Positions 27,201-41,100 of a DNA stretch of 64,000 nt are shown one piece after another. Each line of letters begins with the position of its first letter. The stretch's first letter is position 1. Below the pieces are notes generated by a model. The model ran no database searches. It was not told the origin of the DNA and saw only the letters and a program-made list of their open reading frames with translations. Position numbers and translations under genes: made by a program. The DNA is from Hippasteria phrygiana (Eukaryota; Echinodermata; Asteroidea; Valvatida; Goniasteridae): the NCBI GenBank assembly GCA_037893225.1, contig JAZGUH010000056.1, positions 1,302,001 to 1,366,000 of the forward strand, in the 5' to 3' direction.

Positions 27201-30200
27201 ATAAATTGGATATTTTGGGTGATTTGGTTTTTTTCTTACATACATTTTAAGCTGCATGGGCCTCAAGGTGAGTTTCCCAGACAAAACAAAAATACAGATG
27301 AATAAGTTGTCCAGATTGAGAGGCACGCAAACTATGATTCGCAAGCCAAAGAATTTCACAGAGGCCAAAAAGGGCTCTAGTCCTGGCCTACATGCAACCG
27401 AGTTCCCCTCGCCCTTCCTCCATATAAACCCTAACCCTCCAGGGCATTTTTGCTAGAACCCTACCAAACGCATCAGATTGCATACTTTGTCGCATTGACT
27501 TGTGTGGATCGGAGAGTCCAGCAAAGTAGAGCTGTCAGCACAGATGCACTGTGCTGCGTCTGGCAGGGTTAGGGTTAATTACTGCTCCCAAAGACATTTT
27601 GCACCTTCAATGAATGTAAACTTTGAAAATGGAAAACAGAACTGCCCATTCAAAAACCAAAATTCAGGACTGCAGTTGCTGTTCCTATGTTTGCAGTTTG
27701 CACCCTCCCCACCCCTTCCTTTATTTTACAGACGATTGAGAAACCACCATCCACATTAAGTGATGTTCAGAGTTTTTGGTAGTTTGAAATTGGCCACAAA
27801 TTGCAAACCATGTCTTGAGCCACTTTCATTTATCATCTCTTAAGGCAGACTTCCAGCCAAGGTGCTTACAAAGTTTAGAGAGCACAGTTTAACATTTGAC
27901 CAAGGTCTCCTTTTAAAAACCGTCACGCACCCCCCAAAAAAAATCATACATAAACGGACATCCACTACAAACAATACCTTCTAACCTCTGGTTGATGAAG
28001 TGACTTGCATGCTTAACGTAACGACTTGCCAGGGTTATCAGATTGGCTGGTTGCTCAATGATGGTGGTGTTCTCATACAGGGGCACGGCTATCTTGTTAA
28101 AACAAACTGTAAACAGAAATATATAAAACTAAAACTATTGAACTTTGCAGGAGGGTAGTGTAAAATTTCAAGTCAAGGTGTCAGCTTATGTGACTATCTT
28201 GGAGGGGAGTTGAGGTTTTGTTGCTAAAATGCAGTTCACTTCGACTCGGACAAGCTTTACAAATATGTACACTAAATGGTAATGTTAACGAATGCCAAGG
28301 TCAACAATCACAATTATTTTGTTACCGTGACGTACGGGACATTTTAAAATTAGACAAATTTCTTAAATAGTGGGAACTAAAAGAAGCAAGATTAGCAATA
28401 CTTTAAAAACACATTTCAGCTTGGTTAACTAATTATTTATGCAAATTAGGCTCCGTGACAAAATGACATGTCCCGTATGTCACAAATTGACTTGTATTTT
28501 TTTTTTTTTTACATAAAAGAAATCACATTCGATAAAGAAATTTTATAAAGTTCTAAAATATGTTGAGCCCCAACTAGGGCTAGGTATAAAAAGATTCTAT
28601 TTATTACCCATTCTCATTAAAAATCTTGGGTAATGAATGTGACGTACGGGACATGCACGGGACATGGTAGAGGGCCCAAAGATTAGGCACCCCTACAAAT
28701 TCTTTGTCCTACTTCCACTTTAACCAATTCATTGTTAATTCACCTTTCACATAAGTAACTTCTGGTACAGAAAAATGAATTTAATTTAAAATTCATTTTT
28801 TTTCAACATACTTGTGAAGTAAACTTACACAGTATGCAGAAGGATATGAGAAAGACAGATTGCAGGTAACACCATGTGAAATAAATCTGTTTTAGGATGG
28901 ATATTATGTGTTTAGTTATGCCGATGATCAATTCAACATACAATGTGCTAGAAGAGAGTGGAGAGGGTCAAAAAATGACTGGTGAAATCCCTTCATATAC
29001 TTTATACCTTTTTTTCAGAAGTATATACACAACAGGAACAACATTTTACTGGTTTTTTTCCCCCCACAGAACAGAGGGGCTGGAAAGGCTATGTGATTGG
29101 GTCGCCCAAGGCAACATGAGCCTTCAGACCACAGAAGGGGAAGTACCAAAGACTGACAAACTACCAATAGCTTTGTAGTACATTTAGTTAGACAATAGTT
29201 TTAGAAATTATAAAAATATTAATATTTCCATGCTTTAGGCCAGATTTTATTTGTTAGACTACAAATCCATGCTTTAATTTTGTTTTTGCAAAATGAAACT
29301 TCCGGAAAACAAATACATGTACTAAAGATCCTTTGTATTTTTAGTTCATCCTTCGACATTGCCTACTCAAAACAATTTCATAATCCTAAAAAAAAATGAA
29401 AAAAAGTGTGACCTTAACCAGGGGCAGACCTTAACCAGGGGCAGACACTTTCTCACCGCTGTAGGGTTTCTGCTTTTCTGGTTTGCAACTTTAGGTGTAG
29501 GCCCCTACATGCCAAAAACAAACAAAAACAAACAAACAAACAAACAAACTGGCAACGAGCAAGGGGGGGGGGGAGATTTCCGACCCCCCAAACCCCAACT
29601 GGATCCGCACCCGTTTAACTTATATTCCACTTTTCTAATAAAATTGAGTATTCTATGTTTATTTTCCACACCCATGGGAATAACGGTAAATGTCTTGTTT
29701 TTTTTACTGAAAATTATGCAGTTCTGGTGCTTGCGCGGTTGGTCATCGCGGTAAACCTCTGCATTGCATGTGAAATCGCGAACAGTTGAACACTGTCACT
29801 GATAAGTAAACTCCGCCACAAAGATTTCACGACTCGGACTCACCAAGTTTATTTTGCATTTGTATTGGTCCTAGTTTACAATCAGACCAATGGGCACTGC
29901 CTCATTTAAGAAACCCTTTAAAACCCACCTGTTTCCAAGTCCTTTGACACGTTTTGTTTTTTTCAGCAACATTGTTGCCAAGGGCCATATTCCAGATGGA
30001 AGGGCGCAACATATTAGGCATATTACACATGTATTCATGTGAATCATAAACACTCAAAATTAATGTGGGTCATGTGGCACAAGCATAATTTCATTTTGGA
30101 GTAAAGGCATCAAATTAATTGATTTTGATACTAAATTACAAGTTAACAGGTTTGTCTCGAGTTCAAGATACTGGCTACATATGTTGTGTTTTAACCCTAA

Positions 30201-33200
30201 CCCCCTGGTCATTTTTACTAGGAAGTGTCAACCTGTCAAAATCCAACACTGCAGTATACCTATGGCACATTCTTTGGACTTGGACAAATTGGGGCATCTT
30301 AAATGTAGCTCCATGTAAAGTAATGTTGCCAAGGCGCAACAGTTCCGAAACAAGGTGAATTAATATTTAACCAAGAATGGACATTTTAACTGAGTAGATT
30401 TTCACAGCGTGAAGGCCTTCAGATCCAAGTTTTGTTAACTTTTTAAAATGTTGGGCATGTGAATGATATGACACTGGCTACTTAAACTATTTGTATTATA
30501 TGGTTTGAGTGTTAATATGCTACATAAATAATTATAATATAGGCCAAATTGACATCTTTGGCAAGGCCAAAATGTGGTACCCCAATGGGACATTTAAAAT
30601 CATGTCAAAGCATGTAGAGTATTCTACCTGATGTCCTGGTATACCAAGAAAGACTACAAGGTGTGTATGAAGGTCATTAAAATGAGGCTACCATAATGGG
30701 GGCCAATATAGAACAGTTTATTGTGGACTTTGAAGCAGGATTATGGGAGCGGTCAGCCCTATATAATCTGAGGCAGACACCATTCACAGACTCCCAATAA
30801 AATTTGTAATAATGTACCAACTTCTGCTTCTCTTTATAATACCCTGACCTGGCCCTTATCTCCAGTATGGTATATTAGCCTGGGTGTCGATCAGGATTGA
30901 TGTCCTAACTAAATTTATTATAGTCATCACCAGTACTTGAATACAAAGGAAGGACTGGAAGGAAAGGTCAATGTACCGATGTCTACTTACCGTTTTTACT
31001 ACAATCTGAACTGCCAGTTTCTTTGTTCACTTTGAAAATACAATCTGAACACGATGGACATGCAGGTTTGTTGTATCCTGGGTCATCTACACATCCTATG
31101 TCATTGCTCTCCATCAGGCCATAGTAGTAATCAAATCCTGCCAGATATCAAAGAGAACAGTATCAAGGCTTGTACTACAAACCAGTGGATTTAATACATG
31201 TCCTAATATCATAGCGCTGTTCGGCATGAAAAACTTGCTAACCAAGCAATTTTATTTTTTAGTAGTCGGCACCATATAGATTATAATGGGCCTAAATTCG
31301 AAGGGGTGGAATGTACATACGGAGGATGTATCTCCACTTTTTGGCCAGAGGAGCAAGTCATAGGATTATCCTCCCTCCAATATGATGAATTTTTTTTATT
31401 TTTATATACAAAATAAAGCATAACTTGGGAATTAGAAAATAGGTTGCGGGTACACCATTGAAAGATATCTCCTAGTCCTAAGTGTCCATAGCTGCCAATA
31501 TTTTCAGAACCAAGGTTTTCACAAACCTTACAGAGAGGCCAATATAAACTGCTGTGGCGGAAAATTAGAGTCACTTGGACATGATCTGGTGATAGTGGGG
31601 TCCAAGGCAAATGGCCACCATGGACTGAATAAAATATGTTTAAAGAGCCAACAAAAACATCACATTTCACCCTTACAACAGCCACCAAAATACTAGATAT
31701 GCCACCTCAGGTACATGTGGAGTACCAGGATTAAGATGGAGGTAGTAAGGTTCACTTAAGATCACTTAAGATGAAATTTCTTGTTCATTCCCAAGAGGCA
31801 CCCACAGCGATACAGTCTTGCTTTGAAACATAATGCTATAGCATAATGCTATACCCACGGAGGAGTTGTGGGGCCAGTCTATATTCACTGGTACACAAAG
31901 GCAACATCCAGTTGCGCAGTTAATTAACCCCTTGACCCCGGGTTTTAGATGGGAGGCGCCGGGGCACCAGGTCGGGTTATGCAGCCAAGCAAAACGGAAA
32001 CAAGAGGCTTGTGCAGCCAAGCATAACGTACACAATACCCCAATAATGGATTGAAAGTGCAGAGATTGACACAAATATAAGTCAACCGGCCTGGTGACAA
32101 TTTTCAATCTGCACGTATTTGTGTCAACCGTACGCAAGGGGTTAACCAGTTTAGTGTTGGACTGTAGGAGAATGTATACCCCAAACAGGATGCATGGTCA
32201 AATATCCGGCAGCACGAGACATGTGCTGCCGGATTATGCGGTGGCTTTTTCGACCATGCATTTTGTGTAGGGTCTAGCATGCTCTTGCTCTGCAAACATG
32301 ATCCTCTGCTCGCACACCCAATCACATCTGATCTGACCTACAAAAGCTGAACATTGGTCACCAAATTCCCTTATGTCTGTCCATCTTAACCCGACTATGG
32401 ACATAATGAGCACAGACTCCTACTTAAGATCAACTCTACACAAGTTCGGGATTCACAAGTTTCACAAGTCACCGGAAGGGAAGTGTCACTGAATGGGATA
32501 GCGCCATCATTTTCGCAAACTCAGAATAAACAATTTAGTACAAGTTATGACGGTCATCAATGCAAGAAATTTAAGACTAAATAAACAAATTGACTGCCAA
32601 TAAGAGGTAAGCTACACGTATTCAATTAATGGAAAAAAAATACCTTCATGTTTGATATTTGCAGTAACAAGCAACAGAAGTACTACAAACATGCTCAAAA
32701 AGCCAGGAGGGCTCCGCAACTACATGTCCATCAAAGTTAACACACTTGCCCAACTTTCAAAATCACTTGGCTCGATGTGGAAGTTGGCAACCCATACTAC
32801 TGGTGTGATTGTTCACGGCAGAGGACACGCCTTCATTGACTTAAAAAGGTACCAACACTGGCAAACTCGTACCCCCATCTACCCCCTGTTCTACCATCTA
32901 CCCTATTTATCTCCAACTTGACAATTGCAGACGAGAGAATAAAAACAGATGTGTTGGCATGGTGTTGCCTGCTGGTCAAGCCAAGAATCTTTAAAAGGGT
33001 TCGTATTCGTAAGGCAATCTTACTGTTTCAATTGTTTGAAAATGATAAATGCCAACATTGATTGTCGAAGCTTGAGATTAGTAAAAAGTTTAAACAAACG
33101 ATTAAAATCAGCATCAACACTATAGGAATGCCAGCATTGATATTAAAAAAAGGGTAAGCTTCAGTAATGACCTGAATTGTCCAGAACATCACATAATCAT

Positions 33201-36200
33201 GATGCAATCAGTAAATCATGCTGGAGCATACTGATGTATACAAGTTGACAACCAGGAGGATTTAAAAATGGAAAAAACTTCTATTTAATGGTACTGTTTA
33301 GAATGAGTAATATAACTATTATGACAAGTTTCTATTTAGGTGTAACAGCAAGGAGCCAAAATTTTTTACTAAAGGGCATGTGACATAAGAAAGCCTGTCC
33401 AACAAGTATTTTTATACAAAAATATTTCACACGAGTTTACTACGATGGTTTGTTTCAAACATGTCAAATAGGTATACACGTTGACAAACAGAAAATAGAG
33501 TGTGGGATCAAGTGTGAGAATTCAGTGATTTGTTCATTGTCATACAGCTCATTCAGTGAAATCAACATTTTATTTTGACCTTTGGTACGTTTCTTTAGAT
33601 CAAGCCGAGCTTCCTGATGGTGGGGTCATACACACGAGGATACTCACCAAATGTTTTCAATGTTCTCAGTATATATGTTGCAACACAAGGTCCACTGTCT
33701 CGACTGGCCCCCTTTTTCCAGAAGCGTACCAAAAACCACACGTAACGGCAGAGCGTCTGGTTGTGTCAACTTCCGGGATTGGATAATGCCACACAACCAC
33801 TTGGCAGATCACAGCAAGCCACAAATGTTTAAATTTGCCTTGGATGAAACGGGTAGGTGAAATTAAATATTCCCATGGTTTGAAGACGGACCATTTTTTG
33901 GTACAATTGATAGAGTTGCTTGTTAACTTTGTGTTCGTATCATTGAGACTGTTCATTGGTCTCTTCTGGTATTGTAACTTGGTTTTTGGTTTATTTCTTG
34001 CTACCGGTGTTTATTTACTGTATTTTTATATTAGTGGCTAATAATTTTTGTGCTATTTTTATGGTTTAGTTTTGTTGTAGATGAGGAACCAGCCAAGCAG
34101 TACGTCCTCTATGTCCCAAAGCATGGCAAAACATGCCGAGGATGGCAGCGCACGTCCTATCTGGGATACATTCAGTGTCTCCTGGGAGACAGTCAATGCT
34201 CACACTGGGCCAGATCTCCCAGGATCATGGAAGCCGACTGATGATGATCGGGTGTAGTGTACCTTTTTGATACAAGTAGCCAATCATTTTGCTTATTGCT
34301 TTTGGTTCGTTGTTGCATTGTACCTATTTTGCTGTAGTGGTCAATTGTTCTTGTTTGCTGTCTGTGCTGTATTGTACTTATATTTTTACCACTTAATTTA
34401 GGGTGCAGTTGTGGTTTATTATCTTTATTAGTGCTTGTGATTTTCAAGTTTTCTACATTGCATGTTTTGACTCTTGTAACAACCTCGTGGTGAGAGTCGG
34501 AAACTGACGCATTTGATTCCCAAGTGGTCACAGGCTAATATTGCTACACCCCCACACCGATCAATCTTGATCAGTTTAAAAGCAAATATATTTATCAATA
34601 GTCGGAGTTTTGAACTTCCGACTGATCGGTGTGAGACCCTCGGACTTGGTCCGTTTTAACCGAGTGCATTTGCCCTCCGTCCTTTCAGGACGATTCTTTT
34701 TTTGTATTATTGTGCGAGTTTGGTTTTGTGCGTTTTGGTGTTTTTACGGCGAATAATAATAATATGGGGCAAATATAATAGGGACAATAATAATATGCGA
34801 GGGATGATGAGTCGAGATCAGGCTAACTCGGGGTCTTCGGTCCCCTCTGCCTGCCCGCCGGCTCCCTTGGCTTGTAGGCGTGTTCGGAATCTCGTTGATC
34901 CAGTGCAACTCAGATATCCATCCGATACTACAACATACATATGTTGCAAATGCAGGAACACTTTCAGTGGTCACCCCACAATAAAGCAGCATTTAATAAG
35001 CCACAATATTACATTTAGATACCATTCTGGTAAATGTGAGAAACAATTTGCCTCATTGAACAGTGCGGCATGTCACTACCCTAAGTGTGACAAGGGCGGC
35101 AGGAGATCGAGTCCGACTCCTCCTGGTTTTCCTGTGAAGAGTGCGATCGTTGTTCTGGGTCCTTTACTGGACTAAGGCTTCATATAAAGCGGGCACACCC
35201 AATCCAGTTCAAGATGTATTGCCTTTTCTGGTATTGTTTTATAGCTTACATGTAGTTTCCTTCTATAGTACTTAACTAGTTTTCTGTGACACTTAATTCG
35301 TCAAACAATCCACAAGGGAATTTATTTCACTCTGGGGCGCTTAAGGTTTTTACATAAAGTGCCATAGAAATGTCTATTCTCACTTATTACGAAGCGCACG
35401 CTCCTGCATTGGATTTGTACTGGCCAGCCGACCCCAGCAAGCTGGGTGGTCGAGCGGTTAAGACGTCTGCACGAGTAAGCTACTTAGAGCGACAAGTTTG
35501 GCATCTTATAATTATTACAGTATGTCAAATCGGTACTATAAGGTCCTTATAGAAATTCTGCACCTAGTATCCATGCAGTGCATTTTATACAGTGTTGTAA
35601 CCAATAAGGATGGGAATTTACGTTTAATTTGATAAACGTTTAGCAAAACTTTCCCGTAGCGTTTAAACTTTTAAACGTTTAGTCAACAATTGCAAAAAGG
35701 TTGCTGCCAGTCGCAGTATTTGTGTGGGATGTAAGAGAGGTGCTGTCCACGTCGAGCATTGATCTTGTCCCAGCAGCGTATTGAAAACATCAAACACAAA
35801 TAATTGTTTACACTGTAGTACTAAAGGTGTTTGAATTTCTTTGTAAATTAAATATGTAGATATTTTTAAACGTTTAAACGTGTAAACATCCCATTCTTAG
35901 TAACCAAGTCATTTTTTATCAAGTCAAGTCAAGTTACAAGTCAAATTTTCCCAAGTCAAGTCCAGAGTCATTTTCTTTACCCTAGTCGAGCCGAGACATC
36001 AGGATGCCCCCCTGGATTGGATATAATTTGTAAGTTTTGGTCACATACCTCCAGGCACTGTAACAATTGTGATGATTTGTAAATGCTTTCTAACTTGTAA
36101 GCAACGCTGCATTCTGTCCAATTTGATCGACATATGGTAGTGCGTTCCTCCATTAGCATGAAATTCTCGAGAGCATGCCCAGTGCATGACTTGTGCAGTT

Positions 36201-38104
36201 CCACACATATCAAATGCAGACACAATTTTGTCGGTACGATCTTGACAACATTCAATAATACTGACTCGGGTATTTGCCCTGCTGTATGTAATTAAATAAA
36301 CCTGGCGTACTTGACGAACACCAAGTAAACGAGACATATCGACATGAAAATCAACAATAACGGTGTCACGCCCCCCCCCCCCCCCCCCCCCCCCCCCCAT
36401 CAGTCAAGTCAGTGGTGTCCACAAGCATTGAGATCAGTTTCTGTCAGCTTTGGTCACATACCTCCACGCACTGTAATAATTGTGGGATGTTTTAGGGATG
36501 TTCATTTTTGAAGAATTGAGTATTCGATTATCCGAGACTGGGCTTGACCGAATATTCAAATATCAGATATCGCCAATGAAGTCTTTCAGGCATCTGCTGC
36601 AACTGCATGCCGTGTCGGTAAAAACTTGCATGCAAAGGCAAAGCACGCCGGTGTTTTACATGTGGCGATCAATATTAGAGACCACCCGATGGACATTTAG
36701 CATTGTATCAAGATCATTACGAGTACGTATAACGTTCTGATAAAAAAACAACTCCAGCCCGAGTTTTTGCAATAATTATTTTAGAAATGTCAAGGGTTTT
36801 ACGGTCGGGAACCATAAACCTATGTTCACAAAAAATGTGGCATTTGACATTGCTAAGTGGCGTAACTTTCCCATTAAAATAGCATCAGTCGTATCTGGAC
36901 GTGCATATAGAATTGTTTTGAATATTTCAACCGGCAAAAAAGCTATTCAAATATTCGATTGACAGTGTTGTAACCAAGTCATTTTTTCTCAAGTCAAGTC
37001 ACAATTCAAATGTTCACAAGTCAAGTCCCAAGTCAATTTTTTGTCAAGTCCAGTCCCAAGTCCCATGTTTTCAAGTCAACAAGTACCAAGTCTCAAGTCA
37101 ATTGTTGTACATAGTAAAGTCAAATTCCAATGACAAATGACTTGGCTGGCACGTATGCACTGTACAAAATCAACCATGCGTGCCCGGTCTTGACGATTCT
37201 CCATGAAGTCGTCCAGTGTTGCAGCATCGAATACATCCTGGACACCCAGCTCGCTAGGCACTGTAGGCTTGGCATTTTTTTTCAACTGGTATGTGCATAG
37301 GCCCAAAAGTTTTGTTTCAACAAAAGTGTGGATGTCAGCAAGTCAAATTTTAAATTATTCCAGTCAAATAGAGACACAAGTCATGTTTTTTTTTTTTTTT
37401 TTTTTAAGTCCCAAGTCTTTTTTTTGGCAAGTCAAGTCTCGAGACTTTTATAAGCATTATACTTGAGTCACTGCTGTTTGTGATTTAGATGTAAAATACA
37501 CGGATAAGTTGTTCATTTTAGCCAGTTCATTGTCGTACACCTACATAATGTGTAAGCTCAATCTCATTGCTAAGAAAAACAAAGCCGCCGTGTATATGTA
37601 TTTTGGTAATACATGTATCTCATGATTTTTACTAAATATTTTTTGGTACATTTGCTTTTTTTTGTTAAATGACTTATTCCGTTGTGCTGTTCCATATTGA
37701 ATGTCATGCTGTCTGCTCGCCTGTTTTCCTGTTTGTCATGTCTATTTTTGGTTAATAAATGACCCATCACTTGATGTACTCATGAGATTGTGGTTTAAAA
37801 CTGCTGCCATGCCAAACTTTAAAGGCTACCTACACATTATTTGCAAGTGTAAATTGTATTTGTGCCCAAAGTATTTTTGCCTAATTTCCTTAACCCTAAC
37901 AGTCCGGAATCTTCCAATTTTAATATGATTTTGCATGCACCCTAGGGGGTTAGGGTTAGTATTTAAAAACTAATAATAATGATACATGGCCCAATGTACT
38001 CAGGAGATTGTGGCTCAAAACTGCCGCCATGCCAAACTTTAACAATTATTTCTATGTGTAATTTGTAAGTGTCCAAAGTATTTTTGATGAATTTACTGAA
38101 TAAA

Positions 38105-38191
<87 letters not shown>

Positions 38192-41100
38192 CTACATAGT
38201 AACTGACCCGTCAATTTATGTACTCGGGAGATTGTAGTTAAATACTGTGCCTCTCCCCTCTTTAATTCCCCTACACACCAGTGTTGGAGTACTCGTCCCC
38301 CTACTCGTACTCTAGTACAACTCGAGTACACGTAAGTACTCGGCCCGTACGTACGCGACTATCAGTACTCAAAAATTATTTGGACTTGGCCCGTACTTGA
38401 TTCCTTGTACTCGAATTTTGCACGGACTCGATGGTTTGGTACTTGGTACTCGACTCCAGTACTCGAGAGTATAAATCGAGTACATTTCTTTTTAATCGAT
38501 TCCGCAACGCTAGCGCGGTGCGCTGGGTCTAGTTCCCGCCTCCCCAATACTACTAACATTCAAAGTCGTATAGCACCGAGGATTCGTGAATCAGGAGCCA
38601 GCCAAGCCCATGCTTCTTATGCTTGCTCGCCGCTTCACGGTTACCAGCGAGGCCATTACGGGATTTTTCCCAAGCAAAATCCTTGTCCCTGCGCTTCGTG
38701 AGCACATTTTAAGCACATGTATTGTCCGTTGCCTAGGGAAATCTTGGGAATTTTACAGCATGATCGCATGCGCAAAACAGCGCAAGGCTTTTTCCGGCTG
38801 GTGGCAGCATGGCTCAGCCTAGGCTACATACATGCGTACATTATATCACATGCTGCTAGCTACATCGTTCATGTCGTTGCATTTTTCTGGGCTTAGTTTT
38901 CCTTGCTCTATGGTTTATGCATGGAAAGATTGATTATGTCATCAGTTTCGGATATAACTAAATGGGGATATAAAGATCACCGAATGTTCGTCACCGGTGG
39001 GAAAAAGCAGCACAGTGCCATGTGCAAGCTGTGTCAAACGAGAATCTCGGAGAAGAGTGGGACTATGTCAAACTTCAACAAACATCTGCATCGCAAGCAT
39101 CCAGCTGCGTATAAAGTGACTAGGCCTAAGTGCACTCAATCAATGTAACTCGTTAGGTCAAGAATGACATGAACATGGCGTTGGTCTAAAAGAAAATAAA
39201 ATAAAACAAAGTCAATCAAAGTAAGGCACAACTGCAGAATACCCCGCCACTCGATTGCCCTCAATAAACTATCTTACATACAGTATGCATGTCGGCCATC
39301 AAAAAATGGCGCCCTCTATCGCCCCTCCCGACTCCCTTCCACCCCGTATCCGCGTTTCCACCTTTTGGGAGGTGGACTGGACTTGGACTTTTTCCCCAAG
39401 CTTCCTATTCGAATTACGCACGTAAGTCCGATTCCAGCACCCTCGGAGGATTTTTTTTAAAGGAAAAATGGTGCTCTCTATCACCCTCTATAAATTAATT
39501 TTATTTTATTTGTTTTTGTACTTTTTTGGTACTGTACTCGGACTCGGACTCGGACTCGGCCCAGTACTCGGCCTGGAATGTACCCGGTGCTTTGGACTGA
39601 CTCGTCACCAGTGTACTTGGCCCGGGACTCGGCCACTAAAGTACTCCGAGTACTCTGTACTCGAAATTGAGGACTCGACTCCAACACTGCTACAACCCCG
39701 CCCCTTCCAATGTTGTTGGGATTGAAGTGATTAACGTTAAAATATTGCAGTCATTGAGTTTATTAATGCACAAAAGTACCCTCCCCCTTCACAAAAATTA
39801 AAACAATGGGCCATGTGCAAGGTCACTTGGGGGTGCTGTAACGACCCATTTCCTGGGCTGCAACTAGCTAGAAAAGTGACGTTTGTTGAACTAGCTTGGG
39901 AGGTGTACTTTTATCTAGCAAGTCCACTTTGGAAATATGTATTTATTTGAGTTGCAGGGGTGTACATGTGTGTAAATGCGTGTATTATCTTCGAAATATC
40001 GTTGAAACAGCGCCCTCGTGCGTTCGAGCCAAGTCCATTTGCCTACTGTCTCATATAACCCTTTCGCCACCAGGAGAAATAATGCACTCATTACCTCAAT
40101 ACCAGTCCCCTTTGTAAACATTTCATTGTATAGCGCCCTCGTAATTCAGCGAGGAGAAAGGCTGATAAGATCTAACACATTATGTGAACAGGATGGACCC
40201 GCCAATTGGAGAATAAATAATAATATGAAAAGGAATTTGAATAACAGTTGAAGTTTGACTGTTCTTAAAAGAATTTAGTCAGTGGACGTTTGGCGGTTGA
40301 AGTAGGGTTGGCGTTTGGCGGTTGAAGAAAGATGTAGTTTGGGATTTGGAAATGCAGGAAATAAAGTCTAAAGAAATTTTGCAAACACTTTGAGGTGCGA
40401 CTGTCTTTGTTGGTTCAAGAATTATCCAAAAATTCCCCTTCCCCACTTCACACGGTTCTTTTTTTGTACAGTTCTTACAAGTGACTATAATTTGTACAAT
40501 ACAAGCCATTTTGCCGAATCTCTGGACACAGGAGATACCTGATTATGACCATATTTTGACATATTTGGGATCAATTTGAAGATATCAAGGTAAGCAATTT
40601 TTTTATATTATAAATTAAAACAAAGTATGATTAAGGGCCATTCAAAATTAGACTTCAAAAATGTTTTACCCACCCACCTACCCCGATTTCTAATCTTTAC
40701 AGATTGACCTGCTATTCGATACAACATATATACATGTACAATCTTTCGTGTCAGGTGATGTATCAGTTTCGATAAATTGATATGCTCGCACTAATTTTAC
40801 AAAGGCCTTTTTGTGGGTAGGGGGGGGGGGGGGGAAGGTGATTTTCTTAAGAAATCAATGGACAAAAAATAAATTGTATAATTTTTGCAAGTTAATTTTC
40901 CTATTCAAGGTCTCCATGGATGCACTTTCCGGATCTGTTTGCTGGTTCCCACCACCCAAACAGCATGGCTAATCCGATAATTGTTTTTAAGGAATCTCCA
41001 TTATATAGACTGGATTAAAGCATCGCTTCTAAATGGCGTATCGCGCGTGCATTTTTTCAAGAGGGTAAGCAACAAAATTTAGCAGTAGCGTTGCGTACAC

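Noticed and set aside
33660..33730. [10 protein letters not shown] in one frame, similar to the tyrosine phosphatase YIATQGPL motif
   Set aside because: Only about ten residues match, no flanking phosphatase motifs and no continuing frame; chance similarity.
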